A stretch of 64,000 nucleotides of DNA from Pempheris klunzingeri (Eukaryota > Chordata > Actinopteri > Acropomatiformes > Pempheridae). The notes under the pieces are model-generated. The model worked only from the letters and a program-made list of their open reading frames with translations. It made no database searches and had not been told where the DNA came from. A program made the translations under genes and the position numbers. Of this stretch, positions 1 through 11,830 are shown piece by piece (positions within the stretch are counted from its first letter, which is position 1; every line of letters starts with the position of its first letter). The stretch is taken from assembly GCF_042242105.1 (NCBI RefSeq), contig NC_092030.1, forward strand, positions 132,501 to 196,500. Direction: 5' to 3'.

Positions 1-570
1 GATGACGACGACGAGGACTTCGGGGACTGGGCTGACCGCATCAGAAAGGAGTATTTTGATAAAAAGCACGCCGAGGCTCAGAGCCTGGCCGCGGCGTCCA
101 GTGGGTGGAGGAGGAGGATGGGCCAACAGGAGAAGGAGCAGCGAGAGCGAAGCGACCGGGATCTGCGTGAGAGGCTGCAGAGGGAACACGAGGAGTACCT
201 CTCACGTGCTGCACGCAAAGACGAAGAGACTCGGCAGGGCAGGAAGCGCAGGTACGAAGAGCGCTGTGCCGCCACTTTTCACGGGGGATCCTCCGCCGGC
301 AGCTCCAAACTGAGCTACGGTGATATCCCCTGGCCGGCGCCGCAGGGCTCCGTGCAGCAGATGGTGGAAGTGATGCTGCATGGCGTGGACCGAAAGGACG
401 CGCAGGCGTTCCGGAAAACGCTCCGGAAGCAGCAGGCGCTGTGGCACCCCGACAAGTTCGCTCAGCGGTGTGAAGCTCGGCTGGAGGAGAAGGACCGGCG
501 GCGGATCCTGGAGACGGTCACGGCGCTGTCGCAGGAGCTCAACAGGCTGGCCCAGGGTCTGAAGACCTGA
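1..570 (+). CDS. nfkbil1: NF-kappa-B inhibitor-like protein 1, C-terminal part
   Basis: Frame 1 is open from the first base to the TGA at 568-570, giving 189 residues of a protein that begins outside the window. It opens with an acidic stretch (DDDEDFGDWADRI), continues as a charged, coiled-coil-like Arg/Glu/Lys region, then YGDIPWP at about residue 107. It ends with a J-domain-like segment holding LWHPDKF and ending ALSQELNRLAQGLK. The YGDIPWP motif, the LWHPD(K/R)F motif and the NRLAQGLK end are characteristic of vertebrate NFKBIL1, an ankyrin-repeat nuclear protein linked to NF-kappa-B inhibition and mRNA processing. The ankyrin repeats would lie upstream. The ATG at 118 is internal, not the start. 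No intron interrupts this terminal exon. Confidence 0.87.
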   Translation, partial: DDDDEDFGDWADRIRKEYFDKKHAEAQSLAAASSGWRRRMGQQEKEQRERSDRDLRERLQREHEEYLSRAARKDEETRQGRKRRYEERCAATFHGGSSAGSSKLSYGDIPWPAPQGSVQQMVEVMLHGVDRKDAQAFRKTLRKQQALWHPDKFAQRCEARLEEKDRRRILETVTALSQELNRLAQGLKT

Positions 571-621
571 CCCCCCCCCCCAGAGTCTGAGGAGACATGT
601 CTCACACACACACACTCTCTC

Positions 622-655
<34 letters not shown>

Positions 656-800
656 CCTCTCTCTCTCTCACACGTTCAATCATTTGTTCATCCACAGTGT
701 TGATATCATTAAAGGCCCAAATTAAACAGAAACGTGCCCCCCATGTGTCCAGACCCCCCCCCCCAAGAACCTGTAAAAAAATAAACCAATGAATCTGTAA
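571..800 (+). promoter_or_regulatory. nfkbil1: nfkbil1 3' UTR with poly(A) signal
   Basis: The short 3' UTR contains a CA/CT/(GTCT)n compound microsatellite at about 603-672. An AATAAA lies at 780-785, followed by a T/G-rich stretch, so the transcript probably ends near 800. Confidence 0.7.
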
Positions 801-1263
801 AGCTGATCTAGTCACAAGTTTGTCCATCGATGAGACGCCTGAGCTTCATCGGTGAGGAAGAGGAGTCACTATCAGGTCACTGAGCTCACTAAACATGAAG
901 AAGAAGAAGAGCTGGTTGCCAGGTTTGTGAGCCGACCCCCTCTTTAAAAAAGCGGACTGTTGACACACTGTGGGTCATGTTCCTCCAGAAAAGAGCCAAA
1001 TGTGAATGAAGGGTTTTCATCAGATTTCAGACATGACATCAAAGGACGATAATCAGTTCGAGGGTAAAGCTGATGGTGAAATGAGGATGATGGAGGGTCA
1101 TTATTTTTATCTTCCAAAAGGTTTAAAGCTTCACTGACTGTGATTCCAGTTAAATAGTTTTGTTTTTGTTCATATGGAGCACGTGGGGGGGTTGATGGAC
1201 CCCCCCGTTCCGAGTACCTGACTCCTTTCCTACAGGAACGCTCGATTATTTCGGAGGATAACA
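801..1263. other. intergenic, nothing recognised
   Basis: This AT-richer spacer separates the nfkbil1 poly(A) site from the CpG-rich promoter of the next gene. The open frame on the - strand (944-1348) has no domain or splice support. Confidence 0.5.
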
Positions 1264-1720
1264 CCGGATGTGGCAACCCGAGGACGCAATCTGTGTCAAA
1301 CACCGGCGACGCAGCGCGCGCGTAGGCCGCAGTCCGTCTGCGGCTCATCTAGAACCCCCCCTCCCTCACCGCCAGCCGGCCCCGTTAGTCAGACCGTTAT
1401 TCTGCCGTTATTCGACCGGTATTGTATCGTTATTCTGCCGGTTTGTCCTCAGTCTGCCGGCGGTGCGTCTCCGCTGAGCCTCCGCGCGCTCCCGGCAGGT
1501 GTTATCAGAGGTATCGGGGTTTTGTTGGAGGTATCACCGGGGGTGTTACGGGTGTTATCGGGGGTGCGGAGCCCCGGGATGATGCCCTCCTCGGTGAGCG
1601 CTGTCTAGAGAAGCAGCATCAGGCCCGTGTGTGTGTGTGTGTGTCCATGTTGGTGGCTCGGTAGGCGGATCTGAGGAGGAGGAGGAGGACAAAGACACCC
1701 GGACCAGGATGAGCCTCGGC
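1264..1720 (+). promoter_or_regulatory. tcirg1: CpG-rich promoter and 5' UTR of the V-ATPase a-subunit gene
   Basis: CpG density rises sharply (for example around 1300-1350 and 1440-1600). This is just upstream of the first coding exon, whose acceptor ends at 1891. Possible 5' UTR donors are present (for example GTGAGC near 1593), but I cannot choose among them. Confidence 0.5.
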
Positions 1721-1898
1721 CCCCCCGTGCAGGCGGTGCCAGACTCTGACTGATCGTCGCCGGGTGCTGAAGCCCGTCTGTGATGTCCTGGTGGGGCCTG
1801 TAGACAGCGGCCACCAGCTCAGTCAGCAGATTAGCAGCAGCAGGAGGAGGAGCAGGAGGAGCAGGAGGAGCAGGAGGAAGGCTGTCTGCAGGATAAAG

Positions 1899-4800
1899 AT
1901 GGAGTTCCGGAGTGAGGAGATGTGTTTGGCCCAGTTGTTCCTGCAGTCTGGCTCCGAGTACGACTGCATCAGTGAGCTGGGGGAGCTGGGCCTGGTGGAG
2001 TTCAGAGACGTAAGTGATCCTGTCTGTCTGTCTGTCTATATCTGTCTGTCTGTCTATCTATCTATATCTGTCTGTCTGTCTGTCTATCTATATCTGTCTG
2101 TCTATATCTGTCTGTCTGTCTATCTGTCTGTCTATATCTGTCTGTCTGTCTGTCTATCTATATCTGTCTGTCTGTCTGTCTATCTATATCTGTCTGTCTG
2201 TCTGTCTATCTATATCTGTCTGTCTGTCTGTCTGTGTCATTGATGATACCAGAGCTGTTCTGGAGCTGTGTAGAGCAGCCATGATGGTGATGAAGATGAT
2301 GGTGATGAAGATGATGACCTGTAGTGCTCTTCTTCCTCTTCCAGCTCAACCCCAGCATCAGCTCGTTCCAGCGGCGCTTCGTCAGTGAGATCAAGAGGTG
2401 TGAGGAGATGGAGAGGATTCTGGGTAAGAGACCACCTGGTGGGGGGAGGGGACTCCCAGGGGGGGGTTAGGTGGGCGGCGTGTAGCTGATAACATCAGCG
2501 TCTCTGTGGACAGGCTTCCTCCTGAGGGAGATCCAGAAGGCCCACATCGCCGTCCCCGAGGAGGACGACAGTCCACTGGCGCCCCCCCCCAGACAGGTGC
2601 TGGAGATCATGGTAAGGTTGTCATGGTTACAGACATGTTTACTGTGGAACGTCTTTTTAAACAGGTAACGTGTTTGTCTTGTGTGATTGGGTATGGATAA
2701 ACGTGGACCGAGTGCAGACCTGTGCTCACGTCTCTGTGGATGTCAGCTGACCTCTGTGAGGGAACATGCCTGGGGGGGGCGCCATGTGATCATCAGAGAA
2801 TATAAACCTGGTCCTGCTGTTATCACCTGGTTTATTCGCGTCCTCTCTGCTACGTCACCTGTCAGACACCTGGACCAGTCCTTCACTCGTGTCCTGGATC
2901 ACAGCTCCGTCTCGCCTCCATCAAGCTCTCACACGGGTCGGGCCTCATCCAGGTGTCTGACAGTACGTCATGTATGGATACAGTCAGCCCCCCCCCCCCC
3001 CCCAATCCTCTGACTAACGCAGAGATGGTGTGTTCAGGTGTGTCAGTGTGGCCCTCAGGTGTGTGGGTCTGGTCCTGAGGTTACCTGGGCAGTGGGTCCT
3101 GATTGGTGCGTTGGTGTGCAGGAGCAGCTCCAGCGGCTGGAGATGGAGCTCAGCGAGGTGGCCAGAAACAAGGAGAAGCTGCAGAGGAACCTGCTGGAGC
3201 TCATCGAGTACACACACATGCTAAGGATCACACGCAGCTTCATGCACAGCCGCTCCAGGGTGAGTGTCCCCCCCCCCACCCACCCACCCGCCCATCTCAC
3301 CCGCCCATCTCACCCTGCTCCACCCCCCCATCTCACCTGAGTGACACCTGCTCCCTCTCTGTTGATCAGCACGAGGCTCTCGGCCCCCAGTATGAAGAGT
3401 TCCCCACCGTGGAGACGGATTTGGTCACCGGCTGCACCGGCATGCAGAGGCTGGGAGCCAAGCTGGGGTGAGCTGCACCACGAGTCACCTAACACAGCAG
3501 GAAGTGGCGATATCACATGACCCTGACCCTGGTCGGCCTCTGCAGGTTTGTGTCCGGGCTCATCCAGCGGGTGAAGGTGGAGGCCTTTGAGCGCATGCTG
3601 TGGAGGGTGTGTAAGGGTTACACCATCCTCAGCTACGCCGAGGTGGACGAGAACCTGGCCGACCTCGACACGGTGAGTTAACCTGTCTGTATCTGACAGC
3701 GTAACGGGCGCCAGGAGGAATGTTTCCTCTGTCTGCGGATGCCAAAAAGGATTGTGAAACCGGTTTTCTCCTCAGTCGGAGCTGTCGGTCAGGTCGCCCG
3801 GTCTGGCTGACACTCTGTGCTGCGTTCAGGCTGACATCACATGATCCCACGCACTAATCAGAGCTCAGACGGCCAGTGGCTGATTCCAGTTCAGTCAGTG
3901 AGGGATCAAAGGGATGAGCCTCATCGTTAGTCAGTATTCAGACGAAAGTCGGCGGTGGGTTACTGACGGTAACGAGCAGTTAGCCAGATGACGCTGTAGT
4001 CGTTCAGGTACGAGGTGAATCCTCCTGGGGTCCAGCAGATGGGCAGGGCCTGCAGTAGATCCATGGAAACGTCCTTCTCTGTCTCTGGTTCAGCATATAA
4101 CAGTGTAAGCGGTCTGTTCTGTTCCAGGGGGAGATCAGTAAAAGCGTTGTGTTCCTCATCTCCTTCTGGGGAGACCAGATCGGACAGAAGGTTCAAAAGA
4201 TCTGCGACTGGTAAGAACGTAGCAGTTACATGACCTCACATGTCCACACCTGTGTGTGTCCTGAATCATGAGCGTCCACGCGTCTATGCTGTCCTTAGCT
4301 ACCACTGCCACCTCTACCCCCACCCCGAGAACGACGAGGAGCGGGCAGACGTGTTGGACAGCCTGCGGACGCGGATCCAGGACCTGAACAACGTAGGACA
4401 GCCGAGCCTGGGACAGGAGCTGTGAACAGGTACGCTCTCAGCGGGCCGTCTGGCAGTAACTGTGCTGTTCCTGCAGGTGCTGCACCGCACCGAGGACTAC
4501 CTGAGGCAGGTGCTGCAGAAGGCTTCCGAATCTGCCTACATCTGGGTGGTGCAGGTGAAGAAGATGAAGGCCATCTACCACATCCTGAACCTGTGCAGCT
4601 TTGACGTTACCAACAAGTGTCTGATAGCCGAGGTGTGGTGTCCTGTAAGTGACCTGGCAAACCTGCGGGGGGCGCTAGAGGAGGGCTCGGTGAGTATCTT
4701 TATCTCCTCCTCTGCTCTCATGGTTCATGTTGGCCTTCATATCTGGTCTGATTTATCATGTCTGCCCCCCGCCTCATATTTTATGGTTCTGTGTTGTCTG

Positions 4801-6417
4801 TGCATCTGTGGAGCGTCACATCGGAGAATAATCTTTTTCCAGGCTCTCGCAGCGATGATGATGAGCTGTGAAGGACTCGTTTCACCTGCTTTAATCCTGA
4901 CGAGCCCCCGTCCTCAACCACACGTCTGTCTTCTGTTTCCCATCATCCTTTGTTGTTTGCATCACTCTGTGTTTTACTCTCCTGTTGGATCGCTAACGTC
5001 AGCTCATGCTGCTACAGGCTGCTCGTTTGTCTCATTTAGCAGAGACGGAGAGATCACAGAACATCACCAGTGTTTTCTGAGTAACTTCCACACTCCTCGT
5101 TGTGTCTTTAACAGAGGAAAGGCGATGCAACCGTCCCGTCCTTTGTGAACCGGATCCCCAGCAACGACACGCCACCCACCCTGCTGAGAACCAACAAGTT
5201 CACGTCTGGCTTCCAGAGCATCGTGGAGGCCTACGGGGTGGGGGACTATCGCGAGGTAAGCCCAGGTAAGAGCTTGCCGTGTCCTCGCCCTGATCAGTGA
5301 CATCTGACGGTCTGCATGTGACGGCCCGCTGAACACCTGTCTGTCATCGGCAGCCCCCTACACCATCGTCACCTTCCCCTTCCTGTTCGCTGTGATGTTC
5401 GGGGACCTTGGCCACGGGGCGGTGATGAGCCTGTTTGCCCTGTGGATGGTGCTGACAGAGAGGAAGCAGAAGAAGCAGCGTTCCAGTAATGAGGTGGGAC
5501 TCCTGCCCTCTGTCACGCACAGCCTTAGACTTAGACTTGGACTTCTTTTATTGATCCCCCATAGGGGGAAATTTACATGTTACAGCAGCAACAATAGCCT
5601 GATCACTGCAGCTCATGCTCAGCTTACACCGCTGTCTCTCTCGCTCTCAGATATGGGCAACGTTCTTCAGTGGGCGGTACATCATCCTGATGATGGGGCT
5701 GTTCTCTGTCTACACCGGCCTCATCTATAACGACTGTTTCTCCAAGTCTCTCAACATGTTCGGCTCCGGCTGGAGCGTCAGGGCCATGTTCAGAAGCCAG
5801 CAGTGGACGTGAGTGTCACGCTCGCACACGTCGTGTCCCAGTGTCTCTGTCCATGTGATGTTTCCCTCCTGATTCGTGTCTTTTTCCAGAAACCAAACCC
5901 TCCAGACCAACGCTCTGCTCACATTGGACCCAAACGTCAGCGGGGTGTTCAGCGGGCCGTACCCCTTCGGCATCGACCCCGTGAGTAAACGCACCCAGAC
6001 GTTACAGTGAGGCAGACTGGGCTCCGTCTCATGTCCCTGACTTGTCCCTGATGTGTCTCTAACATCCATCAGATATGGAACATGGCGGTGAACCGGCTGT
6101 CCTTCCTCAACTCCTACAAGATGAAGATGTCTGTTGTCATCGGGGTCGTCCACATGAGCTTTGGAGTGGTGCTCAGTGTCTTCAATCACCTGTGAGATTT
6201 AAGTCTTTTCTGTTCTCGTTCTGACAGAGAGGCCTCTGACTGTGGGGTGGGGTGTTTGGTGCGTTGTGACAGTCACAAGGCTGTGATTCTGTATTCGTAC
6301 AGCAGCAGCCTGCAGACAGCTGACAGGCTCTGTGGTCTGTTTGGAGTCCCGAGATCAGATGACCCACAGCAGGATTCACTCCTGCTTCAGACGTGTCCTG
6401 AAACCTGCAGCACTCAG

Positions 6418-6463
<46 letters not shown>

Positions 6464-8940
6464 TTGTATGTATGTAGTGCCAATTCATAACAAACGTTAC
6501 CTCAAGACTCTCTCCATAAAGAGCAGCTCAGACCCAAAGGTCTCAGCTCAGGCAGCTGCTTCATGATTCTGTCAGTCAGGTTTTAAAGAGTCGATGGAAC
6601 CACAGACGGAGAGTTAACACGCTGTTCTAAAGAGGACACGACCTCTGACCTCTGTGACCTCTGACAGCTGTGCCCTCTGACCCCTGTGACCTCTGACAGC
6701 TGTGCCCTCTGACCTCTGTGCCCTCTGACCCCTGTGACCTCTGACCCCTGTGACCTCTGACAGCTGTGCCCTCTGACCCCTGTGACCTCTGACAGCTGTG
6801 CCCTCTGACCTCTGTGCCCTCTGACCCCTGTGACCTCTGACCCCTGTGACCTCTGACAGCTGTGCCCTCTGACCTCTGTGCCCTCTGACCCCTGTGACCT
6901 CTGACCCCTGTGACCTCTGACAGCTGTGCCCTCTGACCTCTGTGCCCACTGACCCCTGTGACCTCTGACCTCTGTGCCCTCTGACCTCTGTGACCTCTGA
7001 CAGCTGTGCCCTCTGACCCCTGTGACCTCTGACAGCTGTGCCCTCTGACCTCTGTGACCTCTGACAGCTGTGCCCTCTGACCCCTGTGCCCTCTGACCTC
7101 TGTGACCTCTGACAGCTGTGCCCTCTGACCCCTGTGACCTCTGACAGCTGTGCCCTCTGACCTCTGTGCCCTCTGACCTCTGTGCCCTCTGACCCCTGTG
7201 CCCTCTGACCTCTGTGCCCTCTGACCCCTGTGCCCTCTGACCTCTGTGCCCTCTGACCCCTGTGCCCTCTGACCCCTGTGACCTCTGACCTCTGTGCCCT
7301 CTGACCTCTGTGCCCTCTGACCTCTGTGACCTCTGACCTCTGTGCCCTCTGACCTCTGTGACCTCTGACCTCTGTGACCTCTGACAGCTGTGCCCTCTGA
7401 CCCCTGTGCCCTCTGACCTCTGTGACCTCTGACAGCTGTGCCCTCTGACCTCTGTGCCCTCTGACCTCTGTGACCTCTGACCTCTGTGACCTCTGACAGC
7501 TGTGCCCTCTGACCCCTGTGCCCTCTGACCTCTGTGACCTCTGACCTCTGTGACCTCTGACAGCTGTGCCCTCTGACCCCTGTGCCCTCTGACCTCTGTG
7601 ACCTCTGACAGCTGTGCCCTCTGACCCCTGTGCCCTCTGACCCCTGTGCCCTCTGACCTCTGTGACCTCTGACCTCTGTGCCCTCTGACCTCTGTGCCCT
7701 CTGACAGCTGTGACGTCAGTAACCAGCACAGACACTAACTCACTGTCAGTCGGCTTGAAAGATTCAGACTTCAGGTGTATGAGTCCTTCACTCCTCCTAA
7801 ACCACCTGCCCCCCCCCACAGGCACTTCCAGCAGAAGTTTAACGTCTACCTGCTCTTCATCCCGGAGCTGCTCTTCCTCCTCTGTCTCTTCGGCTACCTG
7901 GTCTTCATGATCTTCTTTAAGTGGTTGGCATTCGGCGCCCAAAACTCCAGCCACGCCCCCAGTATCCTCATCCACTTCATCAACATGTTCGTCATGCAGG
8001 GCACCTCCGCCAGCCCCCTGTACCCCAGACAGGTACGACCCTGGTCCTGGTCCTGATCCTGGTCTTGGTCCCGGTCCCGGTTCTGGTCCCGGTCCCGATC
8101 CCGATCCTGACCCTGATCCTGACCCTGACCCTGATCCTGACCCTGACCCTGATCCTGATCCTGATCCTGATCCTGGTCTTGGTCCCGGTCCCGGTCCTGA
8201 TCCTGACCCTGATCCTGATCCTGATCCTGGTCCTGGTCCTGACCCTGGTCCACGTGTGTTGTATCCACAGATGGGGGTGCAGGTCTTCCTGGTGGTGGTG
8301 GCTCTGCTGTCGGTCCCTGTGCTGCTGCTGGGGAGGCCGGTCTACCTGCTGTGGCTGCACCGGGGGGGCAGAGGCCTGCGCAGACGCCGGGTACGTATGG
8401 ACGTCCAGCACACGTCTGTCTGTCTCTCTCTCTGTCTCTCTGTCTCTCTCTCTCTCTGTCTCTCTGTCTCTCTCTGTCTCTGTCTCTCTCTCTTTCTCTC
8501 TGTCTCTCTCTCTCTCTCTGTCTGTCTCTCTGTCTCTCTCTCTGTCTCTCTGTCTCTCTCTCTTTCTCTCTGTCTCTCTGTCTCTCTGTCTCTCTCTCTC
8601 TCTGTCTCTCTCTCTTTCTCTCTGTCTCTCTCTCTGTCTCTTTCTCTCTCTCTCTCTCTCTACCTGCCTGTCTCTCTCTCTGCCTGCCTGTCTCTCTCTT
8701 CCTGTCACAGCTGTGGTCTCCCCCCCAGGGCTATGAGCGTGTGAGGCGTGTGAGTGAGGACGACGGCTCGGTGACGCCGTCGTATGAAGATGATGAAGAG
8801 GAGGGACTGGACGAAGGCAGAGAGTCGCTCCTTAAAGAGGTCAGAGGTTGTTTCACCTCAAACTGCTGCTGCTCCGGTCACATGGTGTCACATGACGGTG
8901 TGTGTGTGTGTGTCACATCATGTGTGTGTGTGTCTTACAT

Positions 8941-8976
<36 letters not shown>

Positions 8977-8978
8977 AT

Positions 8979-9014
<36 letters not shown>

Positions 9015-11179
9015 TTACATTATGTGTGTGTGTGTGTGTGTGTCCCGTATGACCTCAACGGTCCGTCTCGTTGCAGTTCGACCTTGCTGACGTCGTGCTC
9101 CATCAGACCATCCACACCATCGAGTTCTGCCTCGGCTGCATCTCCAACACGGCGTCCTACCTCCGCCTGTGGGCGCTCAGCCTGGCCCACGCCCGTAAGT
9201 CCAACCAGGAGACGCAGAGAGACACCGGGTCACTCTGTCTCACCATCAACACTCATCCTGCTCTCTCTCTCTGTCTGTGTCTGTGTCTGTGTCTCTCTGT
9301 CTCTGTCTGTCTGTGTCTGTGTCTGTGTCTCTCTGTCTGTGTCTGTGTCTGTGTCTGTCTGTCTGTGTCTGTGTCTGTCTGTGTCTGTGTGTGTGTCTGT
9401 CTCTGTGTCTGTGTGTCTGTGTCTGTGTCTGTCTGTGTCTCTGTCTGTGTCTGTGTCTCTGTGTCAGAGCTGTCCGAGGTGCTGTGGTCCATGGTGATGC
9501 GTCTGGGTCTGAGGGTTACCGCCAGAGTGGGCGTGGTCTTCCTGGTGCCTGTCTTCGCCGTCTTCGCCGTCCTCACCGTGTCCATCCTGCTGGTCATGGA
9601 GGGTCTGTCAGCGTTTCTCCACGCCCTGCGACTTCACTGGTGAGTGTCAGTTACCGAGCAGCGATGGAGAGGCTGTCCTGTCTCTGTGTGTCTGTCTCTG
9701 TGTCCTGTGTCTCTGTGTCTCTGTGTCCCGTGTCTCTGTGTCTCTGTGTCTCTGTGTCCCGTGTCTCTGTGTCTCTGTGTCTCGTGTCTCTGTGTCTCTG
9801 TGTCTCTGTGTCCCGTGTCTCTGTGTCTCTGTGTCCCGTGTCTCTGTGTCTCTGTGTCTCTGTGTCTCTGTGTCTCTGTGTCCCTGTGTCCCTGTGTCTC
9901 TGTGTCTCGTGTCTCTGTGTCCTGTGTCCTGTGTCCCGTGTCCCGTGTCCCGTGTCCCGTGTCTCTGTCTGTGTCCTGTGTCTGTGTCCTGTGTCTGTGT
10001 CTGTGTCTGTGTCCTGTGTCTGTGTCTCTGTGTCCCTGTGTCCCTGTGTCCTGTGTCTATGTGTCCTGTCTCTGTGTCTGTGTCTCTGTGTCTCTGTGTC
10101 TGTGTCCTGTGTCTGTGTCTCTGTGTCCATGTCCTGTGTCCTGTATCCATGTCCTGTCTCTGTGTCTCTGTCCTGTCTCTGTGTGTCTGTCTCTGTGTCC
10201 TGTGTCTCTGTCTCTGTGTCCCATGTCCCTGTGTCCCTGTGTCCCTGTGTCCCGTGTCCCTGTGTCTCTGTGTCCCTGTGTCCCTGTGTCTCTGTCTCTG
10301 TCTCTGTGTCCCGTGTCCCGTGTCTCTGTGTCTGTGTCCTGTGTCCCGTGTGTCTGTGTCCTGTGTCTCTGTGTCTGTGTCTGTGTCTGTGTCTGTGTCT
10401 GTGTCTCTGTGTCCTGTGTCCTGTGTCTCTGTGTCTGTGTCTGTGTCTGTGTCTGTGTCTGTGTCCTGTGTCTGTGTCTCTGTGTCCTGTGTCTCTGTGT
10501 CTGTGTCTGTGTCTGTGTCTGTGTCTGTGTCTGTGTCTGTGTCTGTGTCTGTGTCCTGTGTCTGTGTCTGTGTCTCTGTGTCCCTGTGTCCTGTGTCTAT
10601 GTCTCTGTGTCCCTGTGTCCTGTGTCTATGTGTCCTGTCTCTGTGTCCTGTATCCATGTCCTGTGTCCTGTGTCTCTGTGTCTCTGTGTCTCTGTGTCCT
10701 GTGTCTGTGTCCTGTGTCTGTGTCTGTGTCTGTGTCCTGTGTCTGTGTCTCTGTGTCCCTGTGTCCCTGTGTCCTGTGTCTATGTGTCCTGTCTCTGTGT
10801 CCTGTATCCATGTCCTGTGTCTCTGTGTCTCTGTGTCTCTGTGTCTCTGTGTCCTGTGTCTGTGTCTGTGTCTCTGTGTCTATGTGTCCTGTCTCTGTGT
10901 CCTGTATCCATGTCCTGTGTCTCTGTGTCTCTGTGTCTCTGTGTCTCTGTGTCTCTGTGTCCTGTGTCTGTGTCTGTGTCTGTGTCTCTGTTTTAACGCC
11001 ATCCTAGCAGCTTCATTGACGACTCCTTAAAGCGCCATCTGTGTTTTGCTGACGTGTCCTCGCTACCTGTTTTCAGGGTGGAGTTCCAGAATAAATTCTA
11101 CCACGGGACGGGAGTCAAGTTTGTTCCCTTCGACTTCTCGCTGCTGCCGTCTGTGTTCGAGCAGGACGGCCTGCTGTGA
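1899..11179 (+). CDS. tcirg1: V-type proton ATPase 116 kDa subunit a (a3/TCIRG1-like)
   Basis: Twenty coding exons give 844 residues: 1899-2009, 2345-2423, 2514-2611, 3122-3259, 3370-3467, 3546-3672, 4128-4210, 4299-4392, 4477-4689, 5115-5265, 5354-5493, 5651-5808, 5890-5980, 6073-6191, 7822-8032, 8271-8390, 8729-8839, 9077-9194, 9468-9639, 11077-11179. The product is the large membrane subunit of the V0 sector that carries protons through the vacuolar ATPase. It starts [15 protein letters not shown], has the cytosolic N-terminal half ([24 protein letters not shown]), then about eight membrane helices. [13 protein letters not shown] holds the essential arginine (about residue 744). ILIHFINMF and LYPRQ favour isoform a3, the osteoclast/lysosome form, while several N-terminal stretches look like a2; paralogue assignment is therefore less sure than family. 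Exon 10 ends at the second of two close GT sites (5265) because that restores VSPAPYT. Several introns are swollen by minisatellites. Confidence 0.88.
2020..2237. repeat. (TCTG/TCTA)n microsatellite in an intron
   Basis: Tetranucleotide TCTG with interspersed TCTA/TATC units, about 218 bp, just after the donor of the first coding exon of the V-ATPase gene. The long open frames across it are repeat translation. Confidence 0.95.
5524..5590. mobile_element. possible LINE/SINE 3'-tail fragment
   Basis: An (ACTTAG)-like repeat is followed by TTTTATTGATCCCC and GGGGAAATTTACA. This pattern resembles the 3' tails of common fish retroposons. It sits in a V-ATPase intron, and no coding part is present. 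Confidence 0.4.
6418..6530. mobile_element. (AATC)n plus dispersed repeat tail
   Basis: Twelve or so AATC/ATCA units are followed by a segment (GTGCCAATTCATAACAAACGTTACCTCAAG) that recurs in diverged form at about 57570-57630. It therefore looks like an interspersed fish repeat with a simple-repeat tail. Confidence 0.45.
6637..7710. repeat. minisatellite of TGACCTC/TGCCCTC/TGACAGC units
   Basis: About 1.07 kb of 10-11 bp units of the types CTCTGACCTCTGTG, CTCTGACCCCTGTG and CTCTGACAGCTGTG fills most of the V-ATPase intron between the exons ending 6191 and starting 7822. The 453-residue open frame on the - strand is the repeat read as a peptide and is not a gene. Confidence 0.95.
8039..8255. 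repeat. CCTGAT/CCTGGT/CCCGGT hexamer repeat
   Basis: Imperfect 6-bp repeat filling most of a V-ATPase intron. It directly abuts the donor at 8033 and ends just before the acceptor at 8270. Confidence 0.95.
8414..8705. repeat. (TCTC/TGTC)n pyrimidine-rich repeat
   Basis: Degenerate CT/GTCT repeat occupying the intron between V-ATPase exons 8271-8390 and 8729-8839. Confidence 0.95.
8899..9043. repeat. interrupted (GT)n with TTACATTATG spacers
   Basis: Blocks of GT dinucleotides are separated by repeated TTACATTA(T)G interruptions, so the microsatellite has also been tandemly duplicated as a larger unit. It is intronic. Confidence 0.9.
9261..9465. repeat. (TGTCTG/TGTCTC)n intronic repeat
   Basis: The TGTCTG-type repeat runs straight into the acceptor at 9467 and doubles as its pyrimidine tract. 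Confidence 0.95.
9676..10992. repeat. 1.3-kb (TGTCTC/TGTCCTG/TGTCCC)n array in the last V-ATPase intron
   Basis: About 1.3 kb of 6-7 bp units with higher-order duplications (blocks carrying TATGTGTCC and TATCCATGTCC recur). All six frames appear open across it because the repeat lacks stops. None of these frames is a gene. Confidence 0.95.
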
Positions 11180-11830
11180 GCGCCGGACGAGGCTGCGGGT
11201 CAGTGATGACGACGACGGACCTTCAGCGGACTCGCCGTCACTCTGTAGCAGCAATTTCACCACCAGGACGTCTAAAAGCCGGCCGGCGGCGCTGAGCGCC
11301 TCACCGCTGACCTCTGGACACACAGACGCCCCCCTGTGTGGGCCAGAGATCGCCCCTCTGCTCTGTGCTGTGGAAACAGCTCTGTTTTCTGACGGCGGCC
11401 GGTCCACAGCGCAGCGTAGAGTCCACACAAACCGTCCCGGAACATCATGTGATGCGTCCTGCAGCTCTGCACAGATTCACGTCAGACGGCAGCGGCGTGG
11501 CGAGGCCTCCTGATGGAAACAAGTCGACCTTTTACGGAAATGATTGTACGCTATCAGTGAGGACTGATGATGCCAAATGGAAATAATCTTCATCTGTTGT
11601 CTGTCTGCTTATTTACTGATTATGTTTATTTCAGAGTGCCCCCCCCATAACCGATAGAAGAACGTCAGGTAGATTAGATAGAAACGGTCGGGAAGCTTCG
11701 GCCTCTCTGATCAGACTGCTCGTTACGTTTGTTCATGACACTTAATCCTGTATTTATTTAAATTATTGTCTGTACAGCAGTCCCATATTTTACTGTTCTG
11801 ATGTGTTTAATAAAATGAGACCTTTGTCCT
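11180..11830 (+). promoter_or_regulatory. tcirg1: V-ATPase a-subunit 3' UTR and poly(A) signal
   Basis: About 640 bases of non-coding sequence follow the TGA at 11177-11179. AATAAA at 11809-11814 is the likely poly(A) signal. Confidence 0.7.

Noticed and set aside
5251-5265. First GT after GCGAG (5256) as the V-ATPase exon donor
   Set aside because: Using it would drop ten bases and break the frame. The second donor restores VSPAPYT, matching the family.
6614-7975. 453-residue open frame on the - strand with [10 protein letters not shown] repeats
   Set aside because: It is the intronic minisatellite translated. It overlaps a real V-ATPase exon on the other strand and has no start context or domain.
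9277-11007. 576-residue Cys/Ser/Val/Leu-rich frame, with companions in other frames
   Set aside because: All frames are open over the TGTCTC/TGTCCTG array because the repeat has no stop codons. It is an intron of the V-ATPase gene.
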